The notes beneath the pieces are model-generated. The model ran no database searches and was not told where the DNA came from. It worked only from the letters and a program-made list of their open reading frames with translations. A DNA stretch of 64,000 bases, taken from NCBI GenBank assembly GCA_946222285.1, contig CAMIIP010000005.1, positions 1 to 64,000 of the forward strand. Direction: 5' to 3'. Shown one piece after another: positions 30,799-39,169 of this stretch. How positions within the stretch are numbered: the stretch's first letter is position 1; each line of letters begins with the position of its first letter. Source of the stretch: an uncultured Rothia sp. GTDB taxonomy: Bacteria > Actinomycetota > Actinomycetes > Actinomycetales > Micrococcaceae. Position numbers and translations under genes: made by a program.

Positions 30799-30834
30799 AA
30801 GCGGTTCGTTTTCTTGCCGGAAGATGAACCGCTT
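30799..30834 (+). terminator. terminator after the hydroxylase gene
   Basis: AAGCGGTTC (30799-30807) pairs with GAACCGCTT (30826-30834), with a short inner stem, and is followed on the plus strand by TTCTTTG. On the minus strand the hairpin is followed by A-rich sequence, so it serves the rightward transcript. The AraC-type gene ends convergently eight bases beyond. Confidence 0.65.
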
Positions 30835-30841
30835 TTCTTTG

Positions 30842-31753
30842 TCAGTTTTCGAAGATTCGTTTGCGAAATGCCGCAGGGCTTTCGCCAAATTCTTGTTTAA
30901 AAGCTTTAGAAACGTAAGCAGAATCGTGCAGACCATAACGGGCGCTAACAGTACGAATCGGTTCGTGCACAAGTAGAGGATTTGCTAAGTCTTGCCGAAT
31001 AGCTGTAAGACGTCGCGCCCGCACAAAAGATGAGACGGTCAAGTTCCGTTCGGAGAACCTCGTGTGGAGCTGACGCAGAGAAACAAACAGCGCATCGGCA
31101 ATAACAGTGGGGGTAAGCTTTTCTTCCCCGAGGTGAGCATCAATATATGAAACTGCACGATGAAAAATAATATTTCCCCCGGTATCTTGTGCAATTTCAC
31201 GGGTTTCTGCAGAAAGAACAGTTACCAAAATATCGAGTGCAGATTTTACGAGAGATAAGGCATGGGGGCCAGAAAGCATCTGTAGGTTACGAGCGAGCTG
31301 TTCAAATAGAGGAACTGCGACCCTCCCCAGACCGCTATTACGGCTCACAGGGATAGCAGTAATCAAGTTAATTTGATCCGGGCTCATCTGCATCATACGT
31401 TGCGGAAAGATAATCACCAGACTGGATTGCTCGGTCGAATAATTGAGTTCATAGGGGCGTTGCGTCACATAGATCCCCAAATCACCGGGCACTAACACGC
31501 AATGTCTACCGTCCTGCGAAAGTTCACATTCACCTTTGATCTGAAGGGACATTTTGCAAAACGCCTCTTCTGTTCCCGTGATATCTTCGGCGAGTCGTAT
31601 CACGCGGTGGGCGCTCGTTGTCATGTCGTAGAGGTGCACATTATCCAATCTGACTTCGTGCAGAGTTGCCTCGAATTCTTCTGGATGAGGCGTAAGAATG
31701 TGCAGAGGCGCAAAAGTTTGAGAAACAGTTTTCTGCCATTCGTTCAACTTCAT
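30842..31753 (-). CDS. AraC-family regulator (FeaR-like)
   Basis: DNA-binding activator of 303 residues. Residues 20-190 resemble the AraC-binding-like sensor domain found in FeaR, and residues 205-300 hold two helix-turn-helix motifs (VIADALFVSLRQLHTRFSE and VSARYGLHDSAYVSKAFKQEFG). It is transcribed divergently from the aldehyde dehydrogenase gene at 31921, which is the usual arrangement of a regulator and its target. FeaR controls aromatic amine oxidation in E. coli, so control of a (hydroxy)phenylacetaldehyde dehydrogenase is a fair inference. It looks intact. Confidence 0.85.
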   Translation of the reverse strand: MKLNEWQKTVSQTFAPLHILTPHPEEFEATLHEVRLDNVHLYDMTTSAHRVIRLAEDITGTEEAFCKMSLQIKGECELSQDGRHCVLVPGDLGIYVTQRPYELNYSTEQSSLVIIFPQRMMQMSPDQINLITAIPVSRNSGLGRVAVPLFEQLARNLQMLSGPHALSLVKSALDILVTVLSAETREIAQDTGGNIIFHRAVSYIDAHLGEEKLTPTVIADALFVSLRQLHTRFSERNLTVSSFVRARRLTAIRQDLANPLLVHEPIRTVSARYGLHDSAYVSKAFKQEFGESPAAFRKRIFEN

Positions 31754-31920
31754 AGGTACCCCTGCTCCCCTCTATTTTTTAGTTCTTTTAGTTTACTCTG
31801 CACCCCAACCTCAGTGATCCATAACACACCTACTACCAATTTGGGTGCGCACACAGACAACAATTTTGATCCGTCTCTCAACGAGAATCGTATCTAAGTA
31901 ACTACGACTGAGGAGAAGAT

Positions 31921-33342
31921 ATGTCTACCCTACCCACCACTTTTGAAGAGCTTCTCGAAGCTATTGGCGGTAACGATTCAAGCGGAACCGTAATTTCCAA
32001 TCCCTCCACCGATGAGACGGTAGGTTACGTCCAAGTCAAGAACCTCAATGACCTCAACAAGGTTGTAGAAGATTCTCAAAAAGCTCAAAAAGAGTGGGCT
32101 AAATTGCCCCATTCCGAACGCGTAGATTACCTCAATAAAGCTGCAGACGCTATAGAAGCAACCGCAGAACCTCTAGCTCAGCTCCTTTCACGGGAACAGG
32201 GCAAACCACTCAACGGCCCCAATGCTCGCTTCGAAGTAGGCGCCTGCGTGGCTTGGCTACGCGCCACAGCAGCGATTGAGATTGAGCCAGAAGTTCTGGT
32301 AGACGATGGTGAAACCTACGCAACACTCGAATACCGCCCCATCGGCGTCGTCGGCGCAATTGGTCCATGGAATTGGCCCATGATGATTACGATGTGGCAG
32401 ATTGCGCCTTCTCTACGCATGGGTAACTCCATTGTGGTTAAGCCTTCTCCCTACACACCATTGAGCGTTCTTGCACTTTCTTATGTGATGAATTCCGTAT
32501 TACCTGAAGGCATTTTGCAGACTCTATTGGCCGATGACGAAGCAACAGTTGCGATGACCACCCACCCGGACATCCGTAAGATTATGTTCACAGGATCCAC
32601 CGCTACCGGCAAAAAAATTATGGAAGCAAGTGCCGACACTCTCAAACGCATCACTCTTGAGCTGGGTGGAAACGATGCGGGAATCATTCTCGATGACTTT
32701 GACGTCAAAGCTCACGCGGAGACCCTTTTCTGGGGTGCTTTCCTCAACAACGGTCACACCTGCGCGGCCTTAAAACGACTCTACGTTCCCGATTCTCTCT
32801 ACGATGATGTGTGCAAGGCGCTCACCGAAGTAGCTCAGAAGATGCCTATGGGCGACGGACTTGATGAAAACAACGTGCTCGGTCCACTACAGAATCAAAT
32901 GCAGTTCAAAATTGTAGACGATTTGGTCAAGGCGGCAACTGACTCCGGTGCTCGCGTGCTCATCGGTGCTAATCCCGATTATGAGGCAACCGGCAACTTC
33001 TACCCCATAACTCTCATAGCAGATATCGACGCTGATAACCCGCTGGTCGTTGAGGAACAGTTCGGTCCGGTTCTTCCTATCATTCGCTATAGTGACCTCG
33101 ATTGGGCAATTGATGAAGCAAACAAGCTCGAAGTTGGACTTGGCAGTTCCGTTTGGTCTTCTAATCGCATGCGTGCTCGCGACGTCGCCGCCCGTCTCGA
33201 AGCTGGTTCCACCTGGATTAACAACCACGGCGCCATTGACCCGCGCGTACCTTTCGGCGGTATTAAGCAATCAGGATTCGGCCTGGAATTTGGATTAGAA
33301 GGCCTTAAGCACCTGGGAGTACCGCAGGTAATTAACGGTTAA
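31921..33342 (+). CDS. NAD(P)-dependent aldehyde dehydrogenase
   Basis: A complete 473-residue ALDH with catalytic Cys 281 (NGHTCAALK), Glu 247 (LELGGNDAG), the cofactor segment PWNWPM and the FGGIKQSGFG C-terminal signature. GAGGAGA lies upstream of ATG 31921. It is divergent from the FeaR-like regulator gene and beside the hpa cluster, so an aromatic aldehyde such as 4-hydroxyphenylacetaldehyde is a likely substrate. The first 25 residues (an unusual acidic start) differ from typical ALDHs but do not affect the core. Confidence 0.88.
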   Translation: MSTLPTTFEELLEAIGGNDSSGTVISNPSTDETVGYVQVKNLNDLNKVVEDSQKAQKEWAKLPHSERVDYLNKAADAIEATAEPLAQLLSREQGKPLNGPNARFEVGACVAWLRATAAIEIEPEVLVDDGETYATLEYRPIGVVGAIGPWNWPMMITMWQIAPSLRMGNSIVVKPSPYTPLSVLALSYVMNSVLPEGILQTLLADDEATVAMTTHPDIRKIMFTGSTATGKKIMEASADTLKRITLELGGNDAGIILDDFDVKAHAETLFWGAFLNNGHTCAALKRLYVPDSLYDDVCKALTEVAQKMPMGDGLDENNVLGPLQNQMQFKIVDDLVKAATDSGARVLIGANPDYEATGNFYPITLIADIDADNPLVVEEQFGPVLPIIRYSDLDWAIDEANKLEVGLGSSVWSSNRMRARDVAARLEAGSTWINNHGAIDPRVPFGGIKQSGFGLEFGLEGLKHLGVPQVING

Positions 33343-33367
33343 GAAAAGATAGACAGACATAAAGAAT

Positions 33368-33431
33368 AAGGTACCCGTGGGTTTCTTTCTGCTCCTTATA
33401 TAACGGGCAAAATGGCATCCAGGGGTACCTT
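33368..33431. terminator. possible bidirectional terminator between ALDH and mutT
   Basis: AAGGTACCC (33368-33376) pairs with GGGTACCTT (33423-33431) across a 46-base loop. It lies between two convergent genes. The large loop makes this a weak call. Confidence 0.35.
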
Positions 33432-33448
33432 TATCTAGAAAGCTTTTC

Positions 33449-33868
33449 CTAAGACCTAGCCAGGAGGGCTTCAACAATTGGGAAATCCGCTGGAATCCAG
33501 GCGAGCTGAAGAAGCGACTGATCCAAACTAACCCAGCGTAGCTCGCTGTGGTCCTGAAGAGGCGCTGGTTCGCCGTCCTCAATGCGTGCAAGCCAAACGC
33601 GCATTGCCGCCCTCTCATGCAAAACCCAGCCTTGAGAATGAGGTCCTTCGATTTCCTCACCCAAACTTACCGAGATACCCAGTTCTTCGCTGAGTTCACG
33701 GTGCAAAGCCTGCTGACAGCTCTCCCCCGGCTCTACTTTTCCTCCGGGAAATTCCCACAACCCAGCTAAAGTCTTCGGCGCACTGCGTTGTGCTACCAAA
33801 ATTTTCTGCGGCGATCCTAAAGAGTCAACAAGGGCAGCACCCACCACCTGCACAGGAAAGCTCATCAT
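33449..33868 (-). CDS. mutT: Nudix hydrolase, MutT/8-oxo-dGTP diphosphatase type
   Basis: Cleans the nucleotide pool by hydrolysing oxidised dGTP, or a related Nudix substrate. The 139-residue protein has the full Nudix box (GX5EX7REUXEEXGU), seen as GGKVEPGES followed by HRELSEELGI. Two adjacent ATG codons (33868 and 33865) follow the stop of the methylase gene by one to four bases with no clear ribosome site, so expression probably depends on translational coupling. The substrate assignment to 8-oxo-dGTP is by similarity of the whole domain. Confidence 0.85.
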   Translation of the reverse strand: MMSFPVQVVGAALVDSLGSPQKILVAQRSAPKTLAGLWEFPGGKVEPGESCQQALHRELSEELGISVSLGEEIEGPHSQGWVLHERAAMRVWLARIEDGEPAPLQDHSELRWVSLDQSLLQLAWIPADFPIVEALLARS

Positions 33869-33869
33869 A

Positions 33870-34814
33870 TTAGAGTGCGCTATTGATAGCTCGTGCCGAA
33901 GCATAGAGACAGATTGCCGCCGCAGTACTCACGTTCAAAGACTCAGCCGAACCGTGTACGGGAACCGCAACCTTTACCTGCGCATTAGCCTTCTCTTCAC
34001 GTGTTAGCCCCTGAGCTTCATTACCAAAGAGCCACATGGTACGCTGCGACAAATCGTACTTAGCTTTCTTCTCCAGCTCAACACCGAGTCGCTTCGCCAC
34101 TGCGGCGTCCGCCAATTCGTCCAAGCTCACATTGCCGTAACCATCAGCTGCCAGCACACCGATACCCTGAGCCTTTGCATCCTCAGCGAATTCTTCCAGG
34201 TCAATGCCCTGCAAAATGGGAACATGAAAAATTGACCCAACAGTTGAACGCACAGTCTTAGGATTGTAAAGATCCACAGATCCCTTCGTGGTCAGCACCA
34301 AGTCGGCGCCTGCGGCATCGGCTGCCCGAAGAATCGTGCCTGCGTTTCCTGGATCTTGAACACGAGTCAGGACGGCGATCAGGCGGGGATTGATTCCATC
34401 AGCACCAAAAATATCGGCTTCAGTAACGTCCAGTTTGAAAGAAACCGCAATAATACCCTGCGGCGTTACCGACTCAGCCATAGCGTCCAGCACCTCATCG
34501 GTTACCATACGCATGAAAACTTTGCGCCCTTGTTCAGAGGTCGCAGAACCGTGCGCCGCCTCGAGGAGATCAACGATATCTTCGTGACGATCAAAAGCCG
34601 TCTCGGTAATATAAACCGCATCCAAGATAGGGCGCTCATCCAGATGAAACTTGAGCGCTTCACGTACCGCCTGCGGACCTTCAACCAAGAATTGCTCTTT
34701 CTTGGCTCGTCCACGGCGAGTAGCTAGGGTGGCAATATCCTTCACACGATCAGCGTGCGGATTTTCCATAATAACGGGGGTGCTTAAACGCTCTCTAAAT
34801 TCCACGCCTCTCAC
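33870..34814 (-). CDS. TrmH/SpoU-family RNA methyltransferase
   Basis: SAM-dependent 2'-O-ribose methylase acting on rRNA or tRNA. The protein (up to 314 residues) has an N-terminal substrate-binding domain and the knotted SPOUT catalytic domain with motifs TRVQDPGNAGTILRAADA, FGNEAQGL and ESLNVSTAAAICLY. The start could be GTG 34814, GTG 34805 or ATG 34769; the first is given, and 34805 has GAGAGG close by. In relatives this gene lies between rplT and pheS; here rplT is upstream as expected, but mutT and the accessory island follow. The exact target nucleotide is not known. Confidence 0.88.
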   Translation of the reverse strand: MRGVEFRERLSTPVIMENPHADRVKDIATLATRRGRAKKEQFLVEGPQAVREALKFHLDERPILDAVYITETAFDRHEDIVDLLEAAHGSATSEQGRKVFMRMVTDEVLDAMAESVTPQGIIAVSFKLDVTEADIFGADGINPRLIAVLTRVQDPGNAGTILRAADAAGADLVLTTKGSVDLYNPKTVRSTVGSIFHVPILQGIDLEEFAEDAKAQGIGVLAADGYGNVSLDELADAAVAKRLGVELEKKAKYDLSQRTMWLFGNEAQGLTREEKANAQVKVAVPVHGSAESLNVSTAAAICLYASARAINSAL

Positions 34815-34845
34815 TCTACCGGAGCAAGAGCACCACCTTAAACAA

Positions 34846-34880
34846 AAGTGCCGTTTCCCTCATCGAGGAAAACGGCACTT
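34846..34880 (-). terminator. terminator of the infC-rpmI-rplT operon
   Basis: AAGTGCCGTTT (34846-34856) pairs with AAACGGCACTT, with one bulged A. Read leftward the stem ends in CACTTTTGTTTAAGG, a good T tract. It lies 35 bases past the rplT stop. Confidence 0.8.
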
Positions 34881-34914
34881 AAGAAATCTCAAAGGACTCA
34901 TTAGCCACAGAGGA

Positions 34915-35298
34915 TTAAGCAGCCTTGGGAGCTGAAGTATCAGCAGGCAGGTTATCTTTAGCAATCTTTACAAGTGCTGAGAATGCTGCGGGTTCGCTGA
35001 CAGCAAGTTCAGCGAGCATACGACGATCAACCTCAACCTCAGCAGCCTTCAGACCCTGGATGAAACGGTTGTAGGTAAGACCCTCTGCACGTGCAGCTGC
35101 GTTAATGCGCTGAATCCATAGACGACGGAAGTCGCCCTTCTTCTTGCGGCGGTGATCGTAGCTGTATACGAGCGAGTGGATGACCTGCTCTTTAGCCTTA
35201 CGGTACAGACGTGAACGCTGTCCACGGTAACCGGATGCTCGTTCGAGGATTACTCGACGCTTCTTGTGCGCGTTGACCGCGCGTTTCACACGTGCCAC
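34915..35298 (-). CDS. rplT: ribosomal protein L20
   Basis: Large-subunit assembly protein, 127 residues, very basic, with [15 protein letters not shown] at the N-terminus and [12 protein letters not shown] in the middle. The start is GTG 35298 behind AAGGAG. It is the last gene of the infC-rpmI-rplT operon. In several bacteria L20 represses this operon by binding its mRNA; whether the hairpins before rpmI here serve that purpose is open. A short alanine/proline tail extends the usual C-terminus. Confidence 0.97.
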   Translation of the reverse strand: MARVKRAVNAHKKRRVILERASGYRGQRSRLYRKAKEQVIHSLVYSYDHRRKKKGDFRRLWIQRINAAARAEGLTYNRFIQGLKAAEVEVDRRMLAELAVSEPAAFSALVKIAKDNLPADTSAPKAA

Positions 35299-35402
35299 GT
35301 GTGTCTCCTTCGTCTTATGTCCTTACCAATCTATCTTGGCAAGGAGCGAGTTCTAAAAAGTTATTTCAAGCCCGGAGGCCACAAATCACCAAAAAAGTGA
35401 GC

Positions 35403-35597
35403 TTATTTGCCCAGCATCTTCTTGATAACCTTCGCCTGACCGCCTTCAACAATCTGATCAGATGCCAGACGGCGGGTAACGCGTGAGGATTTGTGCTCGA
35501 GGTAGTGGCGACGGTTCGCCTGCTGGCGCTTTACTTTGCCAGTACCGGTGAGCTTGAAGCGCTTCTTAGCACCAGAGTGGGTCTTCTGCTTCGGCAT
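35403..35597 (-). CDS. rpmI: ribosomal protein L35
   Basis: A 64-residue basic ribosomal protein with the N-terminus [15 protein letters not shown] and the [15 protein letters not shown] segment. ATG 35597 has AAGGAG ten bases upstream; the frame extending to 35708 is only the untranslated leader read in frame. It lies between infC and rplT, as in most bacteria. A run of four small hairpins precedes it. Confidence 0.97.
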   Translation of the reverse strand: MPKQKTHSGAKKRFKLTGTGKVKRQQANRRHYLEHKSSRVTRRLASDQIVEGGQAKVIKKMLGK

Positions 35598-35621
35598 AGC
35601 TGCCGTTCTCCTTACGTTCTG

Positions 35622-35739
35622 CTTTCGGTATGAGCCGAAAGAACTCTTGAGCGAATTGGATTCGCATTTGCGAGGTGGATTCATATCCGCTTGAAGCGGA
35701 TGATGCAACCAGAACCAACTGCCTCACTCTATTAGAGTG
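35622..35739 (-). promoter_or_regulatory. cluster of four hairpins between infC and rpmI
   Basis: In the 183-base gap there are four short perfect hairpins: 35622-35641, 35651-35665, 35685-35701 and 35725-35739. The first one ends about eight bases before the rpmI ribosome site in the direction of transcription. The density is unusual. L20-dependent control of rpmI-rplT, RNA processing or a weak internal terminator are all possible. Confidence 0.45.
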
Positions 35740-35780
35740 AATAGTTAGTGTCCATTTACTCGTCTGTTTCGTGCCCAGAA

Positions 35781-36449
35781 TTACTCTGAGTCAGCCTGCT
35801 TTGCGATTTCCTTAAGTTCCTCAGGCATTGCACCTGCTACGGAATTAGAAACTTCGGTTGCATTCTGAGTGTCTACACGTTCGCGACCCTTGCGACCACC
35901 GGAGCGCTCTTTCTGCTGAGACTCTTTGCGCGCTTCCGCTTTTCCGCGAAGCGGCGCAAGAACCATCACCATATTACGGCCATCTACGCGAGGACTGGAT
36001 TCGATTGTTCCAACCTCTGTAAGATCTGCCGCCATACGCTCCAGCAAACGCACACCCATCTCGGGGCGCTGCTGCTCACGACCACGGAACTGAATCATTG
36101 CCTTGACTTTGTCACCACCGGTTAAGAAACGACGAGCGTGCCCAACCTTGGTTTCGTAGTCATGGGTATCGATTTTCAAACGGAAACGGATTTCCTTCAG
36201 AGCAGCGTTAACCTGCTTCTTACGGGATTCACGTGCTTTAACAGCGGCTTCGTACTTATACTTGCCGAAGTCCATGAGCTTGCATACCGGCGGTTTAGCT
36301 GAGGGGGCAACCTCAACCAAGTCCAAATCAGATTCCTGCGCTAGGCGCAATGCATCTTCAACTCGGACAATGCCAACCTGTTCGCCACCGGGACCGACAA
36401 GGCGGACTTCCGGCACACGAATACGTTCATTGATGCGTGGATCGCTAAT
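35781..36449 (-). CDS. infC: translation initiation factor IF-3 (probable ATT start)
   Basis: Binds the 30S subunit and checks the initiator tRNA and start codon. The product has the IF-3 N-domain ([18 protein letters not shown]) and C-domain ([25 protein letters not shown]), plus a charged C-terminal tail of about 45 residues. I place the start at ATT 36449, giving 222 residues, because AGGAG lies seven bases before it and conserved sequence begins two residues later. ATT starts are known for infC and allow self-control. A longer frame from ATG 36512 exists, with GGAGG before it, but that GGAGG forms the stem of a terminator-like hairpin and the extra 21 residues are unlike IF-3. Confidence 0.93.
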   Translation of the reverse strand: MSDPRINERIRVPEVRLVGPGGEQVGIVRVEDALRLAQESDLDLVEVAPSAKPPVCKLMDFGKYKYEAAVKARESRKKQVNAALKEIRFRLKIDTHDYETKVGHARRFLTGGDKVKAMIQFRGREQQRPEMGVRLLERMAADLTEVGTIESSPRVDGRNMVMVLAPLRGKAEARKESQQKERSGGRKGRERVDTQNATEVSNSVAGAMPEELKEIAKQADSE

Positions 36450-36512
36450 GGGTAGCTCCTGTTGCTCTGTGGGTTTCCCCGTGAATATTGAGTGTTCACG
36501 CTTCGAGAGCAT

Positions 36513-36547
36513 AAAAAATGCCTCCGATGCGCGCGCAAACGAAGGCA
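36513..36547 (-). terminator. leader attenuator of the infC operon
   Basis: On the minus strand TGCCTTCG (36547-36540) pairs with CGGAGGCA (36526-36519), one G-T pair, and is followed directly by six T (36518-36513). This is a textbook intrinsic terminator placed about 65 bases before the infC start. An imperfect hairpin, CATGTTTTTGT with ACAAAAAGCATG (36557-36581), lies just upstream and could be part of the switch. Attenuation before infC is known in other bacteria; the mechanism here is inferred. Confidence 0.65.
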
Positions 36548-36660
36548 GACCTCAAACATGTTTTTGTCAACAAAAAGCATGAGAATAACCCGATGACCTA
36601 TTCACTGGATGAGTGCGGTCAATGCGGGTGGGAGTTACCTCCGCTTGCAAACTACCCATA

Positions 36661-36689
36661 AGTCTACTCGCAAGCTCCTCTGTTTTCAA
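36661..36689 (-). promoter_or_regulatory. infC operon promoter
   Basis: TTGAAA (36684-36689) and TAGACT (36661-36666) on the minus strand are separated by exactly 17 bases. A start just downstream would give a leader of about 200 bases containing the attenuator hairpin. Confidence 0.5.
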
Positions 36690-36785
36690 TGAATGTGACT
36701 AAGAACCGTGAAAAATTCCTTGATTTACCGCTCTTTTTAGCTCACTGATGAGGTGTTCTCGAATCGTTTATGAGATTCTAAAAGC

Positions 36786-37202
36786 ATGACTGAAAATAAT
36801 TCATTCCGTTTTGACGAGGAATCTTCCACTTCGACACCGGAAAATGAAATTACCCAGGAACAAATTGACGCTGTCAACCAACAAATGCGCGATATCTCAG
36901 ACGTTCCTGCCGTTGAAATTATTACGACGGCGGCGGTTCATTTAATGAGTGCAGCAGCCGTCAAATGTGGGCTAGCTGCCGAAGAAAATGCCGCTGAGCT
37001 CAAAGACCTTGATGAAGCACGCAAACTCATTACCGCTTTAGCTGGTTTTGTAACAGCAGCGGCCCCTGAAATTGGCTCCCAACATGCTGGTCCCTTACGC
37101 GATGGACTTCGCACTCTCCAGTTAGCTTTCCGCGAAGCGTCCTTTGAGCCGGATGCGCCCGGTCAAGGTCCCGGCGAAAAGTTCACCGGCCCGGTCTTCT
37201 AA
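36786..37202 (+). CDS. DUF1844 family protein
   Basis: A 138-residue acidic soluble protein with the DUF1844 core (residues 35-110: DVPAVEIITTAAVHLMSAAAVKCGL and the DLDEARKLITAL segment). Genes of this family are usually found next to infC in actinobacteria, as here, divergent from it. Function is unknown. The first 30 residues are polar and probably disordered, and the C-terminal PGQGPGEKFTGPVF tail is typical of the group. Confidence 0.9.
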   Translation: MTENNSFRFDEESSTSTPENEITQEQIDAVNQQMRDISDVPAVEIITTAAVHLMSAAAVKCGLAAEENAAELKDLDEARKLITALAGFVTAAAPEIGSQHAGPLRDGLRTLQLAFREASFEPDAPGQGPGEKFTGPVF

Positions 37203-37218
37203 AACAGCTTTCAGCTTC

Positions 37219-37284
37219 AATGAGCGCTATCTGGGTGTTCCGCCCTTTCACCTGAAAGAGCAAAGCATCTAGCTGGCGCTCATT
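37219..37284. terminator. possible bidirectional terminator between DUF1844 and sseB genes
   Basis: AATGAGCGC (37219-37227) pairs perfectly with GCGCTCATT (37276-37284) across a 48-base loop. It lies between two convergent genes. There is no strong T tract, so confidence is low. Confidence 0.35.
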
Positions 37285-37312
37285 ACTTTAGCCCCATCCA
37301 GCAAAGGAACAG

Positions 37313-38215
37313 CTACTGAGCCGCCAAGGAAAGCTGTACCGAATCAATAGCTTCCGAAAGCCCACCGTGGCTGGCTAAACGATACTGAAAATCCTGAACG
37401 GCAAAGTTAAGCTGTTCTTGAGTAAGCCCAGGAACAAGAACCAGAGTGATATTAAGTTCTGGACCAGATCCACCACCAGAGAGCTTCTTACCCGATCCGC
37501 TTATACTCGCCACTCCTTGACCAGCCGCTATGCGCACGTCCCTTACCGCAGAAATATGAGCAACCAGCCCACGAAGTTCTTCAAGCACCCAGGGGTTCTT
37601 ATAAGAAGGAACCCACGGTATATCTTTAGCGATAGCCCACAGTGCCGGACGACGCACCACAAAGGTGAGATTGCTACCGGGGTTAATCACCAGTAACTGG
37701 TTATCGTCTTCTACCGCCGAAAGAGCTGTTTTACGCATATGCGCGGCAACAGGGCGTGCTTTAGAGTGCCAACTCGTCAAATCATCCACAGCGGTAAAAA
37801 GCGGTAAAGCCTTACGCCCATCGGGAGCCTGAATACTCACTAAAGCCATATCAGCTTCTTTATCAGCAATCAGGCCCTCATCTGTAATCACCGAGTGAGA
37901 AACTTCTGCAACCACCGGAGCGAATACCCGCACCTTGCGCAGAGCATCTACGACTTCTTCTTCATGAGCTTCGCCCGCTTTAAATTTCTCAAAAGCACTC
38001 TGTACACCGGAATCGGTCTCTCCTGTATCTGCAGGGAACTGATGCGTATGGCTGGTTCCCTCCCCCAGATTTCGGCCTTCCCATTCTTGTCCAGCGGTAT
38101 CAGTGGCTCGCCCGGCGCTAGCAAGCTGAGCAGCAATGTGCGCGGGTAATTCACGAGCTTTTCCCGCCGCATGAGAGGAATCAGAATTATTAAGAGAATG
38201 ATTAGGCATACTCAT
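37313..38215 (-). CDS. SseB family protein
   Basis: A 300-residue protein with a disordered N-terminus (about 70 residues) and an SseB N-terminal-type domain (FEKFKAGEAHEEEVVDALRKVRVFAPVV, then PDGRKALPLFTAVDDLTSW), followed by a second domain. Members of the family lie beside hisA/priA in many actinobacteria, as here, 23 bases downstream of hisA. The family name comes from an enterobacterial protein but the actinobacterial role is not known. A clear ribosome site is missing before ATG 38215. Confidence 0.82.
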   Translation of the reverse strand: MSMPNHSLNNSDSSHAAGKARELPAHIAAQLASAGRATDTAGQEWEGRNLGEGTSHTHQFPADTGETDSGVQSAFEKFKAGEAHEEEVVDALRKVRVFAPVVAEVSHSVITDEGLIADKEADMALVSIQAPDGRKALPLFTAVDDLTSWHSKARPVAAHMRKTALSAVEDDNQLLVINPGSNLTFVVRRPALWAIAKDIPWVPSYKNPWVLEELRGLVAHISAVRDVRIAAGQGVASISGSGKKLSGGGSGPELNITLVLVPGLTQEQLNFAVQDFQYRLASHGGLSEAIDSVQLSLAAQ

Positions 38216-38238
38216 CTATCGGTTGTTGGTACACAAAA

Positions 38239-38976
38239 TTATTCGGGGCGGCCAGCTACATCGAGGGCTTCTTCAAGGGTAAACCGACCCGCATAAAGAG
38301 CCTTACCCATAATCGCCCCCTCAACACCTGCGGAAACAAGTTGGGTCAGCGCACGAATGTCGTCAAGACTTGCGATACCTCCCGAAGCCACCACAGGTTT
38401 ATCTGTATGCTGAGCAACCTTTGTGAGAAGTTCCAGGTTAGGACCTTGAAGAGTCCCGTCTTTGGTCACATCGGTAACGACATAGCGAGCGCAGCCGTCA
38501 GCTTCAAGACGATCAAGAACTTCCCAGAGATTGCCACCGTCTTCGGTCCAACCCCGAGCAGCTAAAGTGGTTCCGCGAACGTCCAAACCCACAGCGATTT
38601 TATCGCCATATTTCCGAATAACTTTAGAGGTCCAGTCCGGATTCTCTAGGGCAGCAGTTCCCAAATTGATACGCGCAGGGTTGAGAGAGAGCGCACGTTC
38701 TAACGATTCGTCGTCGCGGATACCACCGGACATTTCAACTTTGAGAGTTACCCGTTTCGCCACCGAGGTAAGCACCTCGATGTTATTGCCACGGCCAAAT
38801 GCCGCATCCAAATCGACCAGATGTAGCCATTCAGCACCGGCATTTTGCCAAGCAAGCGCCGCTTCCAACGGATCACCGTAGCCAGTCTCAGAGCCAGCTT
38901 CCCCCTGAACTAGCCGAACAGCCTGACCGTCTGCAACGTCTACGGCAGGAAGTAGTTCTAACCGTTGTGCACTCAT
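38239..38976 (-). CDS. hisA: bifunctional phosphoribosyl isomerase PriA (HisA/TrpF)
   Basis: TIM-barrel isomerase of histidine synthesis. In actinobacteria that lack trpF the same enzyme also isomerises phosphoribosyl anthranilate, hence the name PriA. The 245-residue protein has the N-terminal [15 protein letters not shown] with the catalytic Asp, EMSGGIRD, and the C-terminal [14 protein letters not shown] and [13 protein letters not shown] 38976 with GGAG six bases before it is preferred over ATG 38994. It follows a small membrane protein gene and hisH in the operon. Confidence 0.95.
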   Translation of the reverse strand: MSAQRLELLPAVDVADGQAVRLVQGEAGSETGYGDPLEAALAWQNAGAEWLHLVDLDAAFGRGNNIEVLTSVAKRVTLKVEMSGGIRDDESLERALSLNPARINLGTAALENPDWTSKVIRKYGDKIAVGLDVRGTTLAARGWTEDGGNLWEVLDRLEADGCARYVVTDVTKDGTLQGPNLELLTKVAQHTDKPVVASGGIASLDDIRALTQLVSAGVEGAIMGKALYAGRFTLEEALDVAGRPE

Positions 38977-38997
38977 TTTTTCTCCGACTCTCATTAG

Positions 38998-39165
38998 TTA
39001 TAAGCCATTAGTAATGTATCCGCCATAAGCAGCAATTGCTACGCCCACTACTGCCATAATGATTTGGATGAGTAAAGGTAGTTTCTGCTGGCGAAACGAC
39101 CACGATCCGCCGATAAAAAACGCACCGAATGCCATGAGAAGTAGACCAGAAAGCGTTGTACTCAT
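38998..39165 (-). CDS. small two-helix membrane protein in the his operon
   Basis: A 55-residue protein in the gap between hisH and hisA. It starts MSTTLSGLLLMAFGAFFIGG (first helix), has a short basic turn (FRQQK), then a second helix (LIQIIMAVVGVAIAAYGG), and ends ITNGL. ATG 39165 lies four bases after the hisH stop, so translation is probably coupled; AAGGAG within the end of hisH is 13 bases upstream. Relatives also have a small membrane protein at this position, as far as I know. Function is unknown. Confidence 0.7.
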   Translation of the reverse strand: MSTTLSGLLLMAFGAFFIGGSWSFRQQKLPLLIQIIMAVVGVAIAAYGGYITNGL

Positions 39166-39169
39166 ATTT

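Noticed and set aside
36450..36512. infC start at ATG 36512
   Set aside because: It has GGAGG upstream, but this is the 3' arm of a terminator hairpin and the added 21 residues are unlike IF-3. Kept as an alternative only.
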